From: Dasyornis broadbenti
Taxonomy: Eukaryota > Chordata > Aves > Passeriformes > Dasyornithidae
Direction: 5' to 3'
Assembly: GCA_013397935.1 (NCBI GenBank)
Contig: VZRN01001859.1
Span: 625,247 to 689,246, forward strand
Length of the DNA: 64,000 nt
The translations under genes were made by a program, and so were the position numbers. Numbering within the stretch: position 1 is the stretch's first letter; the number at the start of each line of letters is the position of its first letter. Positions 38,701 to 50,547 of this stretch are shown here, one piece after another. The notes under the pieces were generated by a model that did no database searches, was not told the origin of the DNA, and saw only the letters and a program-made list of their open reading frames with translations.

Positions 38701-40321
38701 TACAGTCATAATTCTGTACAGTTGAGTACCGGGGTGGCAGGGAGTTACAGGAAAGTTCCTTTGGTTTTATGCAACTGCTGCATATGGAAATATAAGAGCA
38801 AGCACAGCACCATGGCTCCTACCCAGGACTGAAATGGCTGGCAAAAGAGTTTGCTTAGACAGAGGTGGAATTTATCAATGGGCCTTCAAGGCACTGAGAC
38901 AGCTGAGTCTCCTTAACCCAGCTATGCCAGAAGTTACTCATGCTCAGACTTTGCTTATGATTAACTCAGATTAAGATTTTGTTGCAGTCACGATGCCTTT
39001 TGTAAGTCACAACCCCAGACAGGCTGCAGGAAATAATTTCAAAGATGTTCCACATCATAGCACTCAAGAGGAATATAGACAACTGCAGACTAGATCTACC
39101 TGTAGGACCTTGGTTTCAAAGATCCAGCTTTGTATCCCATTGGAGTGGAAATAAGATCTGTTAAATGTTTGCCCAGAATAGCAGGAATTCTCACAAACTT
39201 GCAATGGGGGTACTAAAAAGACTAGAGCTTGTGGAAGACTCGGGTTTTAGTCCTTCTTCTGCCTTCTGTGTTACAGAAATTTTCATTTGAGGTTCCTTCT
39301 GCCCTATATTTCTGTTCACTGCCTAAACAGGTGGATGACACTGAGAAGACAGTCACGCCTGCCTTGCAAAAGCTTTTTCAGGGAAGTAGCATACTTAGAT
39401 TAAACCTCATTGACAGTATTTAAAAAATCTCTTGTTCTAGTTGATGTGCTGCAGAGTCTGGCTTTGGGAAGAAATTGGCATTTCTTGTGACTGAGATGAA
39501 AGATCAGTTTAGATCCTTTAGGGTTTTCCTATAGAGAGAGGAGACACAAGACACCCTAGTATTGTACCAACTTTTCAGCTGTCACAGCTGGTTTAGTGTG
39601 ATTTCCTAACCAGAAGGAATTTTTTGACTCTTCCCACATGGACATAACTATACATTGCTATACATTACTTGAAACGTATCCAATACAGATTCCTTTACTT
39701 GGTGATAGGGAGAGTTGTGTAGTGTGGTCAGGGTACCTTTGTGTGTTAAAGCAGATACAGCAAACAACATGTGACAGGTAATAGTCACATTGCCCAGCAC
39801 ACTGCAGGAAGGTAGTTTGATAATGCTGTGCTGAGCACCATAGAAAAAAAAAACAAACAGAACAAAACAGAATAGAATGGGATACAATAGAGCAGAAGCC
39901 AACGAAGGTTACAGCAACCTCATGCTGGCGACCGTTGTTTTTGGTCAGTCACAGGAGCAAAGCATTGCAAAGGCAACAGTAGCTGCCTGCATCCCCTTTT
40001 CCCTCCCGCCCTACAGCAAGCACACTGTTAACAGTATTTCCAAAGATCTAGTTTGTATTCCTTGACTTAATCATTTCATGTACCCTGGATGCCTCTATTT
40101 TTATTGCATAAAAGAAGAGGAGACAATATTGTGTCTCTCAGGCATCTTTCTGACTTCATTTCTTTTGATGAAAGGCTATTGATTCTGGTGTGTTTGAGTG
40201 AATCTGTGAATATACTGCTTACTCAGGGGTTCTTTAGCATCACTAAAATAAATGTGAAATGCATGATTGTTTTTCTTATGCAAATAACTGGTGAAATAGA
40301 AAATTGTTTTGTTGTTATTTG

Positions 40322-40360
40322 CAAAAAAAAAAAAAAACCAAAAAACAAAAAAACCCAACA
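40322..40360. repeat. A/C-rich simple repeat
   Basis: An A run followed by CC(A)n units, with the same A/C character as the tracts at 11 kb and 57 kb. Confidence 0.9.
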
Positions 40361-40759
40361 GTTTACTGATAATACTATTATCAGGAGACGTGGTAGAATA
40401 TTTGCCTTGTACCTCCTAGATTCCATTTGTCTGCTGTCAACCTATACCTGCTGTTATGCATTAGACACTTTCAAAAAGAGAAAAAGATAACGCAAATTAT
40501 TCACCATTAATTCTTTAAAATGAGTCACTATTAAAAGCTTAATTGTTTGCTGAGAGGGTCCAAATTAGTGGACTTTGCAAGATCAAACAAAATTGAAGAT
40601 ATTTGTCCAAATTAAAATGGAAACATGCATCCAGAATATACCAAATGAACATGTATGCTCCTGTAATAATAATTTTATTATCTTCAGCTTCCAGGCCAGA
40701 CTTTTAATTATGACCCTTTATATCAGTGAAAACCATGTATTCAGGATTAAAAACCTATT

Positions 40760-40782
40760 TCTTTAACTAGTCTAGTTAAAGA
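40760..40782. repeat. 23-bp palindrome (11-bp perfect arms)
   Basis: Arms TCTTTAACTAG and CTAGTTAAAGA are exact reverse complements around a single central T. A hairpin or dimer-binding site is possible; nothing nearby identifies it. Confidence 0.9.
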
Positions 40783-42229
40783 CTGTGGTTTGATATATTC
40801 TATGCTACAACTTTTATAAAAACCAGAGAACACTTCTAATAACACTTTTCTAATTTCATGGTTCAGTGCACAGTCAGTAAAGATTTAAATAATTCAGAAA
40901 GAAAGCCTATTCTGTTTCTTTATTAGAAGTTTGAGTCAGGCAAATTCTTTGACATTTAATAGGTTTTTAACCCTTTTAATAACTTCTTATAATGAAATTT
41001 ATTGGAAGTTGTTTTAAATAAAGGGTTATTATATTAGAGTGAATAGCAGTTGGTAGTTTTTTATGATTAGTTTTGAGACCTTGGCCCTGTGTGACTCAAA
41101 GGATATTAAAACATAAAGTAGAAAAGAATGTTAATAGTCACCAAATTAACTGTGTACCAAGAAATATAGAAACTGTATATGACTGCATTTTTGTCATTAT
41201 GTGATCGTGCTATAAAATTTTGCAGCCGAATTTTGAGTATATAATTGCTTTAATGGGGCTTAAGATCACTTACAGAACCAGTACTATATAAAACAACCTG
41301 AAGTGGTTTAATTTTTAACAGAATGATTTTGAAAAGATTAGTGTAGTAGATTTAATAGGAGTGGGGGGGGTTATTATTTTTTGTTTAGGGTTCTCTTTAC
41401 GTGTGAGGTTTCTGCTGTTTAATTTTAAGACTGTTTTCGTAATCAACAGAAATTTTGAATGATCCTTTCATTTTATCCTAAAAATGCAGTGGGCGTAGTA
41501 CATAAAATACTCCTGTGTACAGCACTAGAATATTCCCCAAATACCCCCTTACTTTAAAACTTAGTCGTTCATTGTACACTTAGCTGATACAGAAGAGAAT
41601 TATAAAAATGAGATGATGAAAACACACCTCCCCTCCCTCTGTTAGGTAGTGCTTTGAGTTACTCCTTTTAATGTGTTTTGAATGGTTCTCTGTGGTCATT
41701 TTACAGTAATCTTGGCTCTCATAACAAATCTTTCTTTAGCACTCATTCACTTATAGGTGCACTAAAACAAGACTTGGTTGCAAATATGATTTCCGCTTTA
41801 ACTGAATGGAAACAAAGACCTGATAATATGTGAATCTTTGGGTTTGATCACTCTTTGTTCATGACAGGACATATGTACCGAATGCCAGTTTTAGCCACTC
41901 TAATCAGTAAACCCAAACTTCCTGTCAGATTTCAAACCTCCAAATACTTGTGTCACTTTTTTGGTTTTGGTGTATAAACACATATGTTCAAGTTATCTCA
42001 AGTTTTAAGTTGTCTCATGAAAGAGGATCACCATAATGGAAAATAACAGATGCAACTGCATAGTTTGCTTTTGATTCATTTACCATTGATCTAGGATCCT
42101 GACCATCACCATGCATGGAACGACCTCGAGATACTACTGGTTGATCACCTGTATGAACTGAATGAAAGGTGCCTAAAACTGACATTTCTGTATCTTTAGA
42201 CCCTCTTTTAAGTTTGAACTTATGGTTGT

Positions 42230-42396
42230 ATAGAACCATAGAATATCCTGTACTGGAAAGGATCCACAAGGATCATTTAGTTCAAGTCCTGGTCCTGCAC
42301 AGGGCACCCCAAGAGTCACACCATTTGGCTGAGAGCATTGTCCAAATACCTTGAACTCTGCCAGGCTTAGTGCTGTGACCACTTCCCTGGGGAGCC
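42230..42396 (-). repeat. CR1 retroposon fragment, 5'-truncated
   Basis: It begins (in + orientation) with ATAGAACCATAGAAT, the reverse complement of the CR1 3' terminal octamer repeat (ATTCTATG-type). It continues through GGATCCACAAGGATCATTTAG and ends near ACTTCCCTGGGGAGCC, in the typical avian CR1 order. The 5' part of the element is missing, as is usual for CR1, and a run of Ns follows about 50 bases later. Confidence 0.85.
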
Positions 42397-42443
42397 ATCA
42401 TCTGTATGATGAATATTGCTTGTTTTTTGTAGCACTAAAAAAA

Positions 42444-42473
42444 NNNNNNNNNNNNNNNNNNNNNNNNNNNNNN
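42444..42473. other. Assembly gap (30 Ns)
   Basis: Thirty consecutive undetermined bases between a short A run and a TATATAT/T-run sequence. Low-complexity edges suggest that a simple repeat was left unresolved. The true length is unknown. Confidence 0.99.
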
Positions 42474-43869
42474 TATATATAGTTTTTTTTTAGTTTATCA
42501 ATTGTCTTGATCATAAATAGTAAGTATCATTTCCCAAACACAATCCCTTCTCAGTGTGTCTGTTCTCACAAATTTGGCTGGCAACTTTAATGTCATCTTT
42601 TCTTCTCTTTTTTCTTCTCTTTTGAAACCTTCCCTTAGAGAACCAAGTGATTATGTGGGAATTAACATTTTTTCCTCTCTTTTTAAATGAGCATCTCTGT
42701 GTCACTGGAAAACATCTTGCAGATGTGCATTGGCTTATGGTAGAAGACAATTAAAATGCCTGAAATAAAAGCAGTAACATTTCTAAGCAAATTTCATGGC
42801 TTTTCAGCAGGTTGGCACAACCAGGGCTAATACTGCGTTTTAAGGTAGCATTATTTGGGAACAAAGAAACATTCAGATTTAATACAGCACAGGGAGTAGT
42901 ACAAGTTTCCTGGGAATATAAATGAGAATACTACCATTAACACAGACCCCTTCTGCCTACTAAAGAATGTCCATGACCCCTACATGGTGACTCAAGTGGG
43001 TCATGGCTCAGTGAAGAAAGAAGCACACTGTGGATATCTTCATATATAACACTTAAGATCCCCTGGGGTTTTCTCCCTTTTTTTTTTTAATTAATTGATT
43101 GAGCCATATCTTCTTATACTCTGAAAAATTGTTACTCTCTGACTTACCTTCACCACTCAGACAAGAAACAACGAACTGTAAACCCCTTCTGCAGTACCCA
43201 TCAAAAATATTCACAAGAGCATCCAACTAGTAGAAAACTAAGCAAAAATCATTGTAGGACCTGATGGTGGTAATAGGAATAAGGTCTGCTGTGCCTCGAT
43301 ACGAATTTTCTCAGAGTAGTGAGATATGTGAACTTCACTTCCTTCAGTGAGTAAGCCCTGTGCATTTCTCCTTATGTTTTAATCTTTTCATCTCCAATGA
43401 ATTATCCCTAGTGTTTCTTCCATGTACTCAGACCTGTTTTATTTACTTCGATCTGTTAAGGCAGCCTTTATTCAGTGATAACATTTATTATAAATGAACC
43501 TAAATAGGGAGGGACAATTGGGACTTCTAGAGCTTTTCAGAGAGATGTTGCCTCACGGTTATTAATTATAACTAGAAAAATAACGTGAATTATTTTGCTA
43601 ACAGCACATTCCCTTTGAAACTGCCTGTCTAATGCTTTTTAGAAAAAAAAATATTTGCTTCCTAAAGCCACATTCTGGAACATTAGTTAAGAGTCCTGCA
43701 ATTTGACTCTTTCTGCATTTGCATAGGTTAACCTGTTTGTATCAAAAAGGCAGATAATTCAGTTTGGGTATTTTTATTGCTGTGTGCTACATCCTGTGAG
43801 GGATGAAGGACTCTATCTGAATGCTGTGTCAGATGAAAATATCTGTGTTTTGTGGACTTTGGAGCTCAA

Positions 43870-44330
43870 TATTTCAAGAAATATGAAGGTTATAGGATAT
43901 AGTCCAGAGGACAGCAGAAAGAATGATCAGAGGTGTAGAAAACACAGCATACGAACAAAGTCTTTCAATCTTCAGGTTTAGTTGTTTAGTCTAAAGAAGA
44001 AAAAAGCTAAAGGAAATTCATAATAGCCTTCTAGTGCGTACAACTTTTCTGTAAAGAAGGAGAAAAACATTCCTCATGTCCACTGGGAGCAGAGCAAAAA
44101 GTAGTAGGTTTAAATTACAACAAAGGAGATTTAGGTGAGACATTATGGAAAAAAGCCCTTTCCACTGTAAGGATAGTTAAGCACAAGAATTGCCTAGGGA
44201 GGTTATGAAGAGGTTAGACAAACATATGTCAGAAATGATTTAGGTATAGCTAATCCTGCTGTGAGATAGTGTTGGACTAAATAACCTTTTGAGGTCCCTT
44301 CTAGCACTATTTTCTGTGATTCTGTGATTA
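43870..44330 (+). repeat. Old CR1 fragment in sense orientation
   Basis: The order of landmarks matches the 3' part of a CR1 LINE on the + strand: GTCCAGAGGACAGCAGAAAG, GGGAGCAGAGCAAAAAGTAG, GGAGATTTAGGTGAGACATT, CTAGGGAGGTTATGAAGAGG, and a 3' end in GAGGTCCCTTCTAGCACTAT followed by TTCTGTGATTCTGTGATTA, the terminal octamer repeat. Many substitutions indicate an old insertion. Confidence 0.85.
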
Positions 44331-46038
44331 GGATACTGTACTCACATTGTCCTGCAGTAAGATGTTTCTTGTATAGGGATGATATCACTGTATTCTGCAC
44401 TGTGTGTTTTGCTTTGTTTTTACTTTAAGCTGATGGGATGAACGATGGTCTGGTGTTTAAAGCTCTTTAGCTTTGTTCTTAGTACCTCAGGAGCTTTGAG
44501 CAGGGCATTAGGAGCTCATCTTCAACCAGACAGCCCTGTTCTGGTTTTGCACTACCCATGTGCCAATAAGGGGCTTAGGTACACACCTTAGAATTAGTGA
44601 TTTGTACTGTCTTTTAACGTGCAGTCAAACACTTGCATGGGTGAATGCTCAGTTTCTGCTTATAAGCAAAATGCAAACAGAAAAAAAATAGCCATGAAGA
44701 GAAATGTATTATAGCTTCCCCATTAGTAAAACCAAAATAAAACCAGGCATGTTCTAAAGCTGAATATAACTCAAGTTGTGAAACATCTTGGAACTGACAG
44801 ATGGAGAATGATACTAAAGTGCCAGATATTATCATTATTACCTCATCACAGAAACCATTGAAGATATCAGTTTAAGACTGTCCTTATCCTCTGTAACACT
44901 CAAAACTCTTTAACTTTGTTCTTCCATTTGGCATTCTGCCATCCGTCAGGACTTGTATTCAGCTTTGCATTCGGCAGGAGTGTGTTCGCAATATTGCCTC
45001 TGCATACTGAATATGGCTCCAGCACAGCTACACAGTGGTGGGTTTTGTAAAACTCCATCTGGAGGAACAAGGAATATAAAGTTTCAGATTTTGAAGTAGT
45101 TTAGAAGAAACTGGTCATACTTTGCATGTAATTTTGACAGAGTGTGTCTGATTAGTGTTACTATTCTGCAGAGATGAGGTACTCACAGCATCTGTGACAG
45201 GGACATACAATCATGCCACAGCAGTGACCCAAGTGTGTGGTTTTCATGGCCGGGTATGTTCTTGAACCAACAGAGGAGATAGGACAGTTCTTGCTTTTGT
45301 TCATCCTTTAGGAATCTGAAAGTTCATCACGTTTTCCACTGTGTAATCTCACAAGTTTTTACATTTATGTGATTAGTTGCCCATTCTTACTCAAGGAATA
45401 AGCAGTTTCCATGTTATTAGACAATCCCACTTTTTCACCAGGTTAGGGGCAGGATGGGAGAAGGCAGGCTCTGCAGTGCATGGTAAAGAGGTGAGCCAGA
45501 AGCCTCATCTGCAGATGTGAATCACGTCTGTGGATCCTGAGGGCCACAGCTCTGAGCAATGGACTTAAACTGGCATATTCTCTGCAGGCAGGTCCCTTAG
45601 GTTGGGGTTTCTGGCTTAGCATCTGAAAGAGAAAATGTACTGTTAAACAAACTTATTTGCTGCTTACACCTGGTTTTCTGAGGGTAGCCTGGTGTTCATC
45701 TGATTTAAAATTCAGGAGAGAAGCTGAATTCATGTGAGGAGAAAAATACTGGTGTTTTTTTTTTCACTCCACCACCTCATTTGCAGTCCTCAGAATTTCC
45801 CTAGTGAAGGGTTCTCTTGCAAATATATATACACACATGTTTTGTATGGGGTTACATTCAGTACTATTCAGTTGTTGTATAATCTGAAAACACATCCTGT
45901 GTTCAGTACTGGAGTTAAATTGTACCACAGACTGTTTAAAAATACATGTTGTTTGAAGAAGACAAACACAGAATGTTCTGTGTTATCCATCTGATAATAT
46001 TTGAAGCTCTTAAAGGAGACATCTTTTTGAATAATAGC

Positions 46039-46281
46039 AGAATCAGAGAATCAGAGAATGGGTCAGATTTGAAGGGACCACAGTGGTCCCTTCTGGTCCA
46101 GCCTTCCTGCTCAAGCAGGGTTATCCCGGAGCACATGGCACAGGATTGCATCCAGATGGTTCTTGAATGTCTCCAGTGAGGGAGACTCCACAACCTCTCT
46201 GGAGAATCTGTTCCAGTGCTTGGTCACCCACACAATAAAGAAGTTCCTCCACATATTCAGGTGGTACTTCTGTGCATCAGT
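46039..46281 (-). repeat. CR1 retroposon fragment, 5'-truncated
   Basis: It starts with AGAATCAGAGAATCAGAGAA, a duplicated form of the reverse-complemented CR1 tail. It continues with CAGTGGTCCCTTCTGGTCCA, CCAGTGAGGGAGACTCCACA and AAGAAGTTCCTCCACATATT, all standard landmarks of avian CR1 read from its 3' end. Confidence 0.9.
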
Positions 46282-48563
46282 TAAAGCAATTGTATTATAT
46301 TTTAACTGAGGAAAAGTAATTTAAATGGTAGCCTTTCCTGCTTTTAGAGGTAGATAATTTTGAAGTTCATTCAAAACACGAGTTAGAAGTTTTAGATAGT
46401 GCATGTTACCTTTCCAGAGTTAGTAAAATCATTAGAATTCTGATTCTTCCTAACAAGCAGTCAAGCTTTTCTAGCCTTTTGTGGAAGGGTTTATTCTACA
46501 GCATGAGGTGTTGCCCCAGGAAAACCCAAGGGCTCAGCCCCTGCAGGATGGAGGGTGCATGGGGAGGGCACACACTCACATTGAGAGCTGCAGACAGGGT
46601 GAAGGGAGGGCTTTGGGGAGGGTTTTGCCTCCCTGTCCCCAGCACATGAGGGACTGGAGAGCTTCACCTACTGCTCCGCATTCCCCAGCTGCTGCCCAGC
46701 TCAACAGCTGGATCCAGAGCAAAACATCTGAGCAGCAGTTACAGCTTCATGGACACAACTGTCTTGACACAGGTTGTCTGCTAAAGGCAAAGATAATGAT
46801 AGATTTCAAGGCTAATATGCTTGGCAAGAAGGGAGCTGATACTGGAGGGAAGGAACCAAGAAATTAGTAGTAATTTAAAAATATAAATGTCTACCAGGAT
46901 TCAAATTTCAGCCTTCAATTGATTTCATTCACTGTGCTCTCTGTGCGCCTCTCCTCCAGTGCTTTAGTAGTTATTAAATGAACTTGGAAAACAAGTTTGT
47001 ATTGATAACTCTTTTTTACCAAAAGCTATTAATTTCTAAAACAACATAAATGCAGGTGTAATTGTGATGTCACATTGTCAGAAGCCAATTCAAATGCTTT
47101 TCAGAGACACAAGTACATGCAAAGTGGTAAGTATGCCATAACTAATGGTATTATTAGTTTGATTTACTGCCAACCAGTCACCTTTACAAAAATCAATTCC
47201 CAAGCTCACAAAATATCTCCCTAAAATTGCTGCATTTTTACACTGTCAATAATAAGAGAAAAGGTGAAGTTACAGGTTTATCTTTACTTTTTCTTGTTTG
47301 TTACTGGTTGAAAGGTATCTTACAGATTGCTGTGATATATGGGAGTGTGTATATGAGCAAGAGACAGGTTATAGAAACCATGAGCTATAAAAAGATTTTT
47401 TAAAAATAAAATCTGAGTGATCTGTAGACAATTCAAATGACATGTCTAACGAAGACTGTCAGTAGAATAAATGTGGCTATGTTAATATATTGAACCATTA
47501 ACACATGTCCTTATCATAATGGAACTCACACAATGGTAGCTCCTGTCAGATTGTACTTGATACATATATCCATGTTTGTCTGATGCACAGAAAGACAACC
47601 ATATCTATTTCATTTCAGGTCTGAATTGATACTTCAATTTTAAATCACCCACGGAACACTTTAGCTTAAATCTGAGCTTCTCTCTGATACTCTTTGCTAT
47701 TTGTCGTGCTTCTGTATGAGCATACTGAAAAGATGTTACAGGCAATCTGCTGAGGTCTGTGTGTATAGTGCATTTGACCTCTGGACAAGAAAGGAGTTTC
47801 ATCCTCCAGTGCTTTTAATTCTTATCCTTGCAGAGACTGAATCTGTTGCTTGCATTAAAATAGTATGTCTCGTTAATGCTAAGAAGCGGTGACCCACATA
47901 GCACAATGAATTCATTTGTCAATCCTGCGATTTCTGAGCTTTCCATTCGTATATGTCTTAGCAGTAAATCGACTCAGAAGTCATTTAATCAGTCTATCAA
48001 TGCATCCTTCTTGTCAATGGTCTGAATCCTGAAAGGTCCAGCATCTTATTGGGCAGCACCAGGCAAAATAGATTTGGACCTATTACTAGATATTCAGACT
48101 CTGAAAACTGCAGCTCCCAAATTCACAACTCAAAACCACAAAAATCTGAAGTTAAAAAAGCAGGATCTGGAAATTGTCATGAATTTTGAGGATGTTCATG
48201 TTCTGGTCTAGGTCTGAACTTCAGAGTGCAAACTTGTCCCTGTTTGTTGGCATTTCAGAAATACTCTACACACAGTCACAGAAAGCAGCGCCCTTTTGTT
48301 CCCCCTATGAAAAAACCCCAAGATTTCATTGGTTTTTTTATGCTATTTCCAAGGGCTGAGGCTAGAGCCTGAATACTTTATAACAGTCAGTGTTATGCAA
48401 ATGTCAATCATATCCTTACTATGTTTATTTTCAGTATTTACATGTTTATTTAAGTACTTACCATTTCCTTTAAGCCTTACATAGCCAATCAGGCCAACCA
48501 AGGTCTAAAGGAACAGAACACTTTTTTAGTGATATGCTTAATACAGTTTTTTTCCTCTTGTAG

Positions 48564-48842
48564 ATGCAAGATTTACGGAATACAGAAGGAGCCCAGTATA
48601 GTTCCCATCCTCAGATGGCAACCATGAGGCCAAGGGTTCAACCTGCAGATATTAGGCAGCCAGGAATGATGCAGCATGGGCAGCTGACTACTATTAACCA
48701 GTCCCAGCTCAGTGCACAGCTTGGTTTGAATATGGGTGGAAACAGTGTTCCTCACAACTCGCCCTCTCCACCTGGAAGCAAATCTGCAACTCCTTCACCA
48801 TCCAGTTCAGTCCATGAAGATGAAGGAGAAGATAGCTCTAAG
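48564..48842 (+). CDS. TOX: TOX internal coding exon B (Gln/Ser/Pro-rich linker)
   Basis: This 279-bp exon encodes 93 residues beginning MQDLRNTEGAQYSSHPQM and ending HEDEGEDSSK, directly upstream of the DNA-binding region. It contains the conserved run LTTINQSQLSAQLGLNMGG, then a Ser/Pro-rich segment and an acidic tail (HEDEGED). The region has no known fold and in the family acts as a low-complexity linker or activation segment. The acceptor is a pyrimidine tract ending TTGTAG at 48563 and the donor is GTAGGC at 48843. The exon is phase 0/0, so its first codon ATG is internal and not a start. Compared with mammalian TOX as I recall it, one Gln is missing in the IRQ(Q)PGMM segment. It lies about 43 kb downstream of exon A and 6.8 kb upstream of exon C. 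Confidence 0.97.
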
Positions 48843-50529
48843 GTAGGCTTAGATGCTAGGATTACTATGTAAAATGGTGGATATTTTTAGGACCTGCTAA
48901 ATGAATGATATGGCCACAGTTATTAAGGTGATACTTTATACATGATTGGTGGTTCACTGAAGTGAATAAAGGGTTATGAATACAGAACTTCCAATATCCA
49001 GACAATTCTTCAGGCAGCTTGAGTAAATTACATCATTCCTCTTCGTGAGAACAAACTGGAATACTGTTAAACACTGAAAGGATAGTCAGTGCTTTAGGAC
49101 TTTAAGGGTTGAGTTTTCTCACTTGCATAGCAGGGATGATTGTTCCCAGTTAAAGATCAAGTTACTGCTATAAAAAGTATGAACAGTCTGTGCAATATGC
49201 TAGTCTTTGCTACTTGGTCACAGGATGAGTAAACAGAACATCATAGCAACCAGAACAGAAAGATCCTATGAACTGTAAAAACCTTACCTTGAAAATCTGG
49301 AAGACCCTGTATGCATTTATACTTTTTAGAGGTGCTGACACTTCATCATGACACGTTTAAGCTTCATTTTAATGTCAGTACAGGAATGAAGTGATAAGAG
49401 TAATTTACATAATAAATTTCTTTAAAGGATAAATGTCAATCTATATAGCAGGTTTTGCATGCAGAAATCTCACAAATCTCCCAAAATACTGAAAACCTCC
49501 CCAAAATACACAAGCCTATTATCTTAATTTTGCAGACAGAAAAGCTGAGACACAGGAAGATTGGGGCTTTGTACTAAGTCATCCCTTAAACCAGGAACAT
49601 AGAACATTGAAACTGAGAACATCCTTAGCTCTGTTTTGTGTTCACTGGAAAATAGAAGTCCTGTTGAGCACTCCTGCAGTACAGGGTGTGCCTTGTGCAA
49701 TGTAGTGTGTACCACAACCATGTCTGGTGGGGAAAAGTTGCAGACTTGCAAGGAATGTGAAGAAAACATATTGTGAGTCACTGAGGAGGTATAATCCAGT
49801 CAAGAAATGTAAGTCTGATTTGTTTTAACATTATATTGTTTTTCATGCCTCAAGCTATAAAATAATCATGTAATTGGAGACATATGTTTTACTACATTTT
49901 GAATAAATTCTGATTCAAAAGTTTCATTTCAGGACATTCCCCTGATTTCACAAACTTTAGGTTTTAAAAATTACTGAATAATTCATACATTTTAAATGAG
50001 CACATCCTTACTGAGGGAGACTTTAGAATACAGCTATGTAAAAATAATTCCAGGCAGCCTTTACTTTTTCAGAATAATTTATTTGCTACTCCTATTGCAT
50101 TGCTAATATTTTTACATTGCTGGGAGTGAAAGATGTTCTAAACTTCTGGAGAAAATATCCACTCAAATAATTAGGATTTCCTTTCTACTTCTGTCAAGTA
50201 TTTCAGTTATTTAACCTATATTTTTCATGTACTTTTTCAGTGTAGCACTTTGTGCTAGCAAAAGTGTAGGGTTGTGGTTTCAAGCAAGTAGTAGTTATCT
50301 GAAGCTAATGTTTTTAATAGAGAAATACAAAGTGTTGCAGACTGAGTAAAACTTGGTCCTTTCTTTGTAAAAGCCAGTTTTATATAGTGTTCAACTTTTA
50401 ACAAGCCGTGTTATTTTGGAAAACTCTTTAAAATTCTCTCATGCTTAGTCTAAGCAGAAAAAAATAACAAATTACATAATGCACAACACAAAATTAAATC
50501 CAATATGCTGAAGTAGATATATTGCCTTA

Positions 50530-50547
50530 AAATTATAATTATAATTT
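50530..50547. repeat. 18-bp AT-only perfect palindrome
   Basis: AAATTATAATTATAATTT is its own reverse complement. It consists only of A and T, so chance is a reasonable explanation. Confidence 0.9.

Larger units (their letters stand above)
17091..42229 (+). other. TOX: TOX long intron, part 2
   Basis: About 25 kb without a recognisable exon or clear transposon. Points seen: an AT-rich TA-containing patch at 17165-17210; conserved-looking homeodomain-core-rich stretches at 18330-18540 and 22795-23115; an X-box-like palindrome at 20985; an isolated GC- and CpG-richer block at 29355-29710; A/C-rich simple sequence at 39842-39880 and 40322-40360; and a 23-bp palindrome at 40760. The open frames are short and overlap on both strands, as expected of non-coding DNA. 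Confidence 0.85.
42474..48563 (+). other. TOX: TOX long intron, part 3 (3' end)
   Basis: Intronic sequence between the assembly gap and exon B. It carries two CR1 fragments in opposite orientations (43870-44330 and 46039-46281). A GC-richer, CpG-poor block lies at about 46480-46760, and a TTCTT/CTTTT-type pyrimidine patch at about 42596-42625. The rest is unique AT-rich DNA with no exon-like conservation that I can recognise. It ends in the pyrimidine tract and TAG acceptor of exon B. Confidence 0.85.

Noticed and set aside
38803..38820. REST-like CAGCACCATGG
   Set aside because: Only the left half matches; the right half (CTCCT) does not fit.
40089..40490. 133-codon + strand open frame
   Set aside because: It runs through an A/C-rich simple repeat (the K/N/P-rich middle), so it is not a plausible protein.
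48564..48566. ATG at the first codon of exon B as a translation start
   Set aside because: It directly follows a TAG acceptor and corresponds to an internal methionine in TOX.
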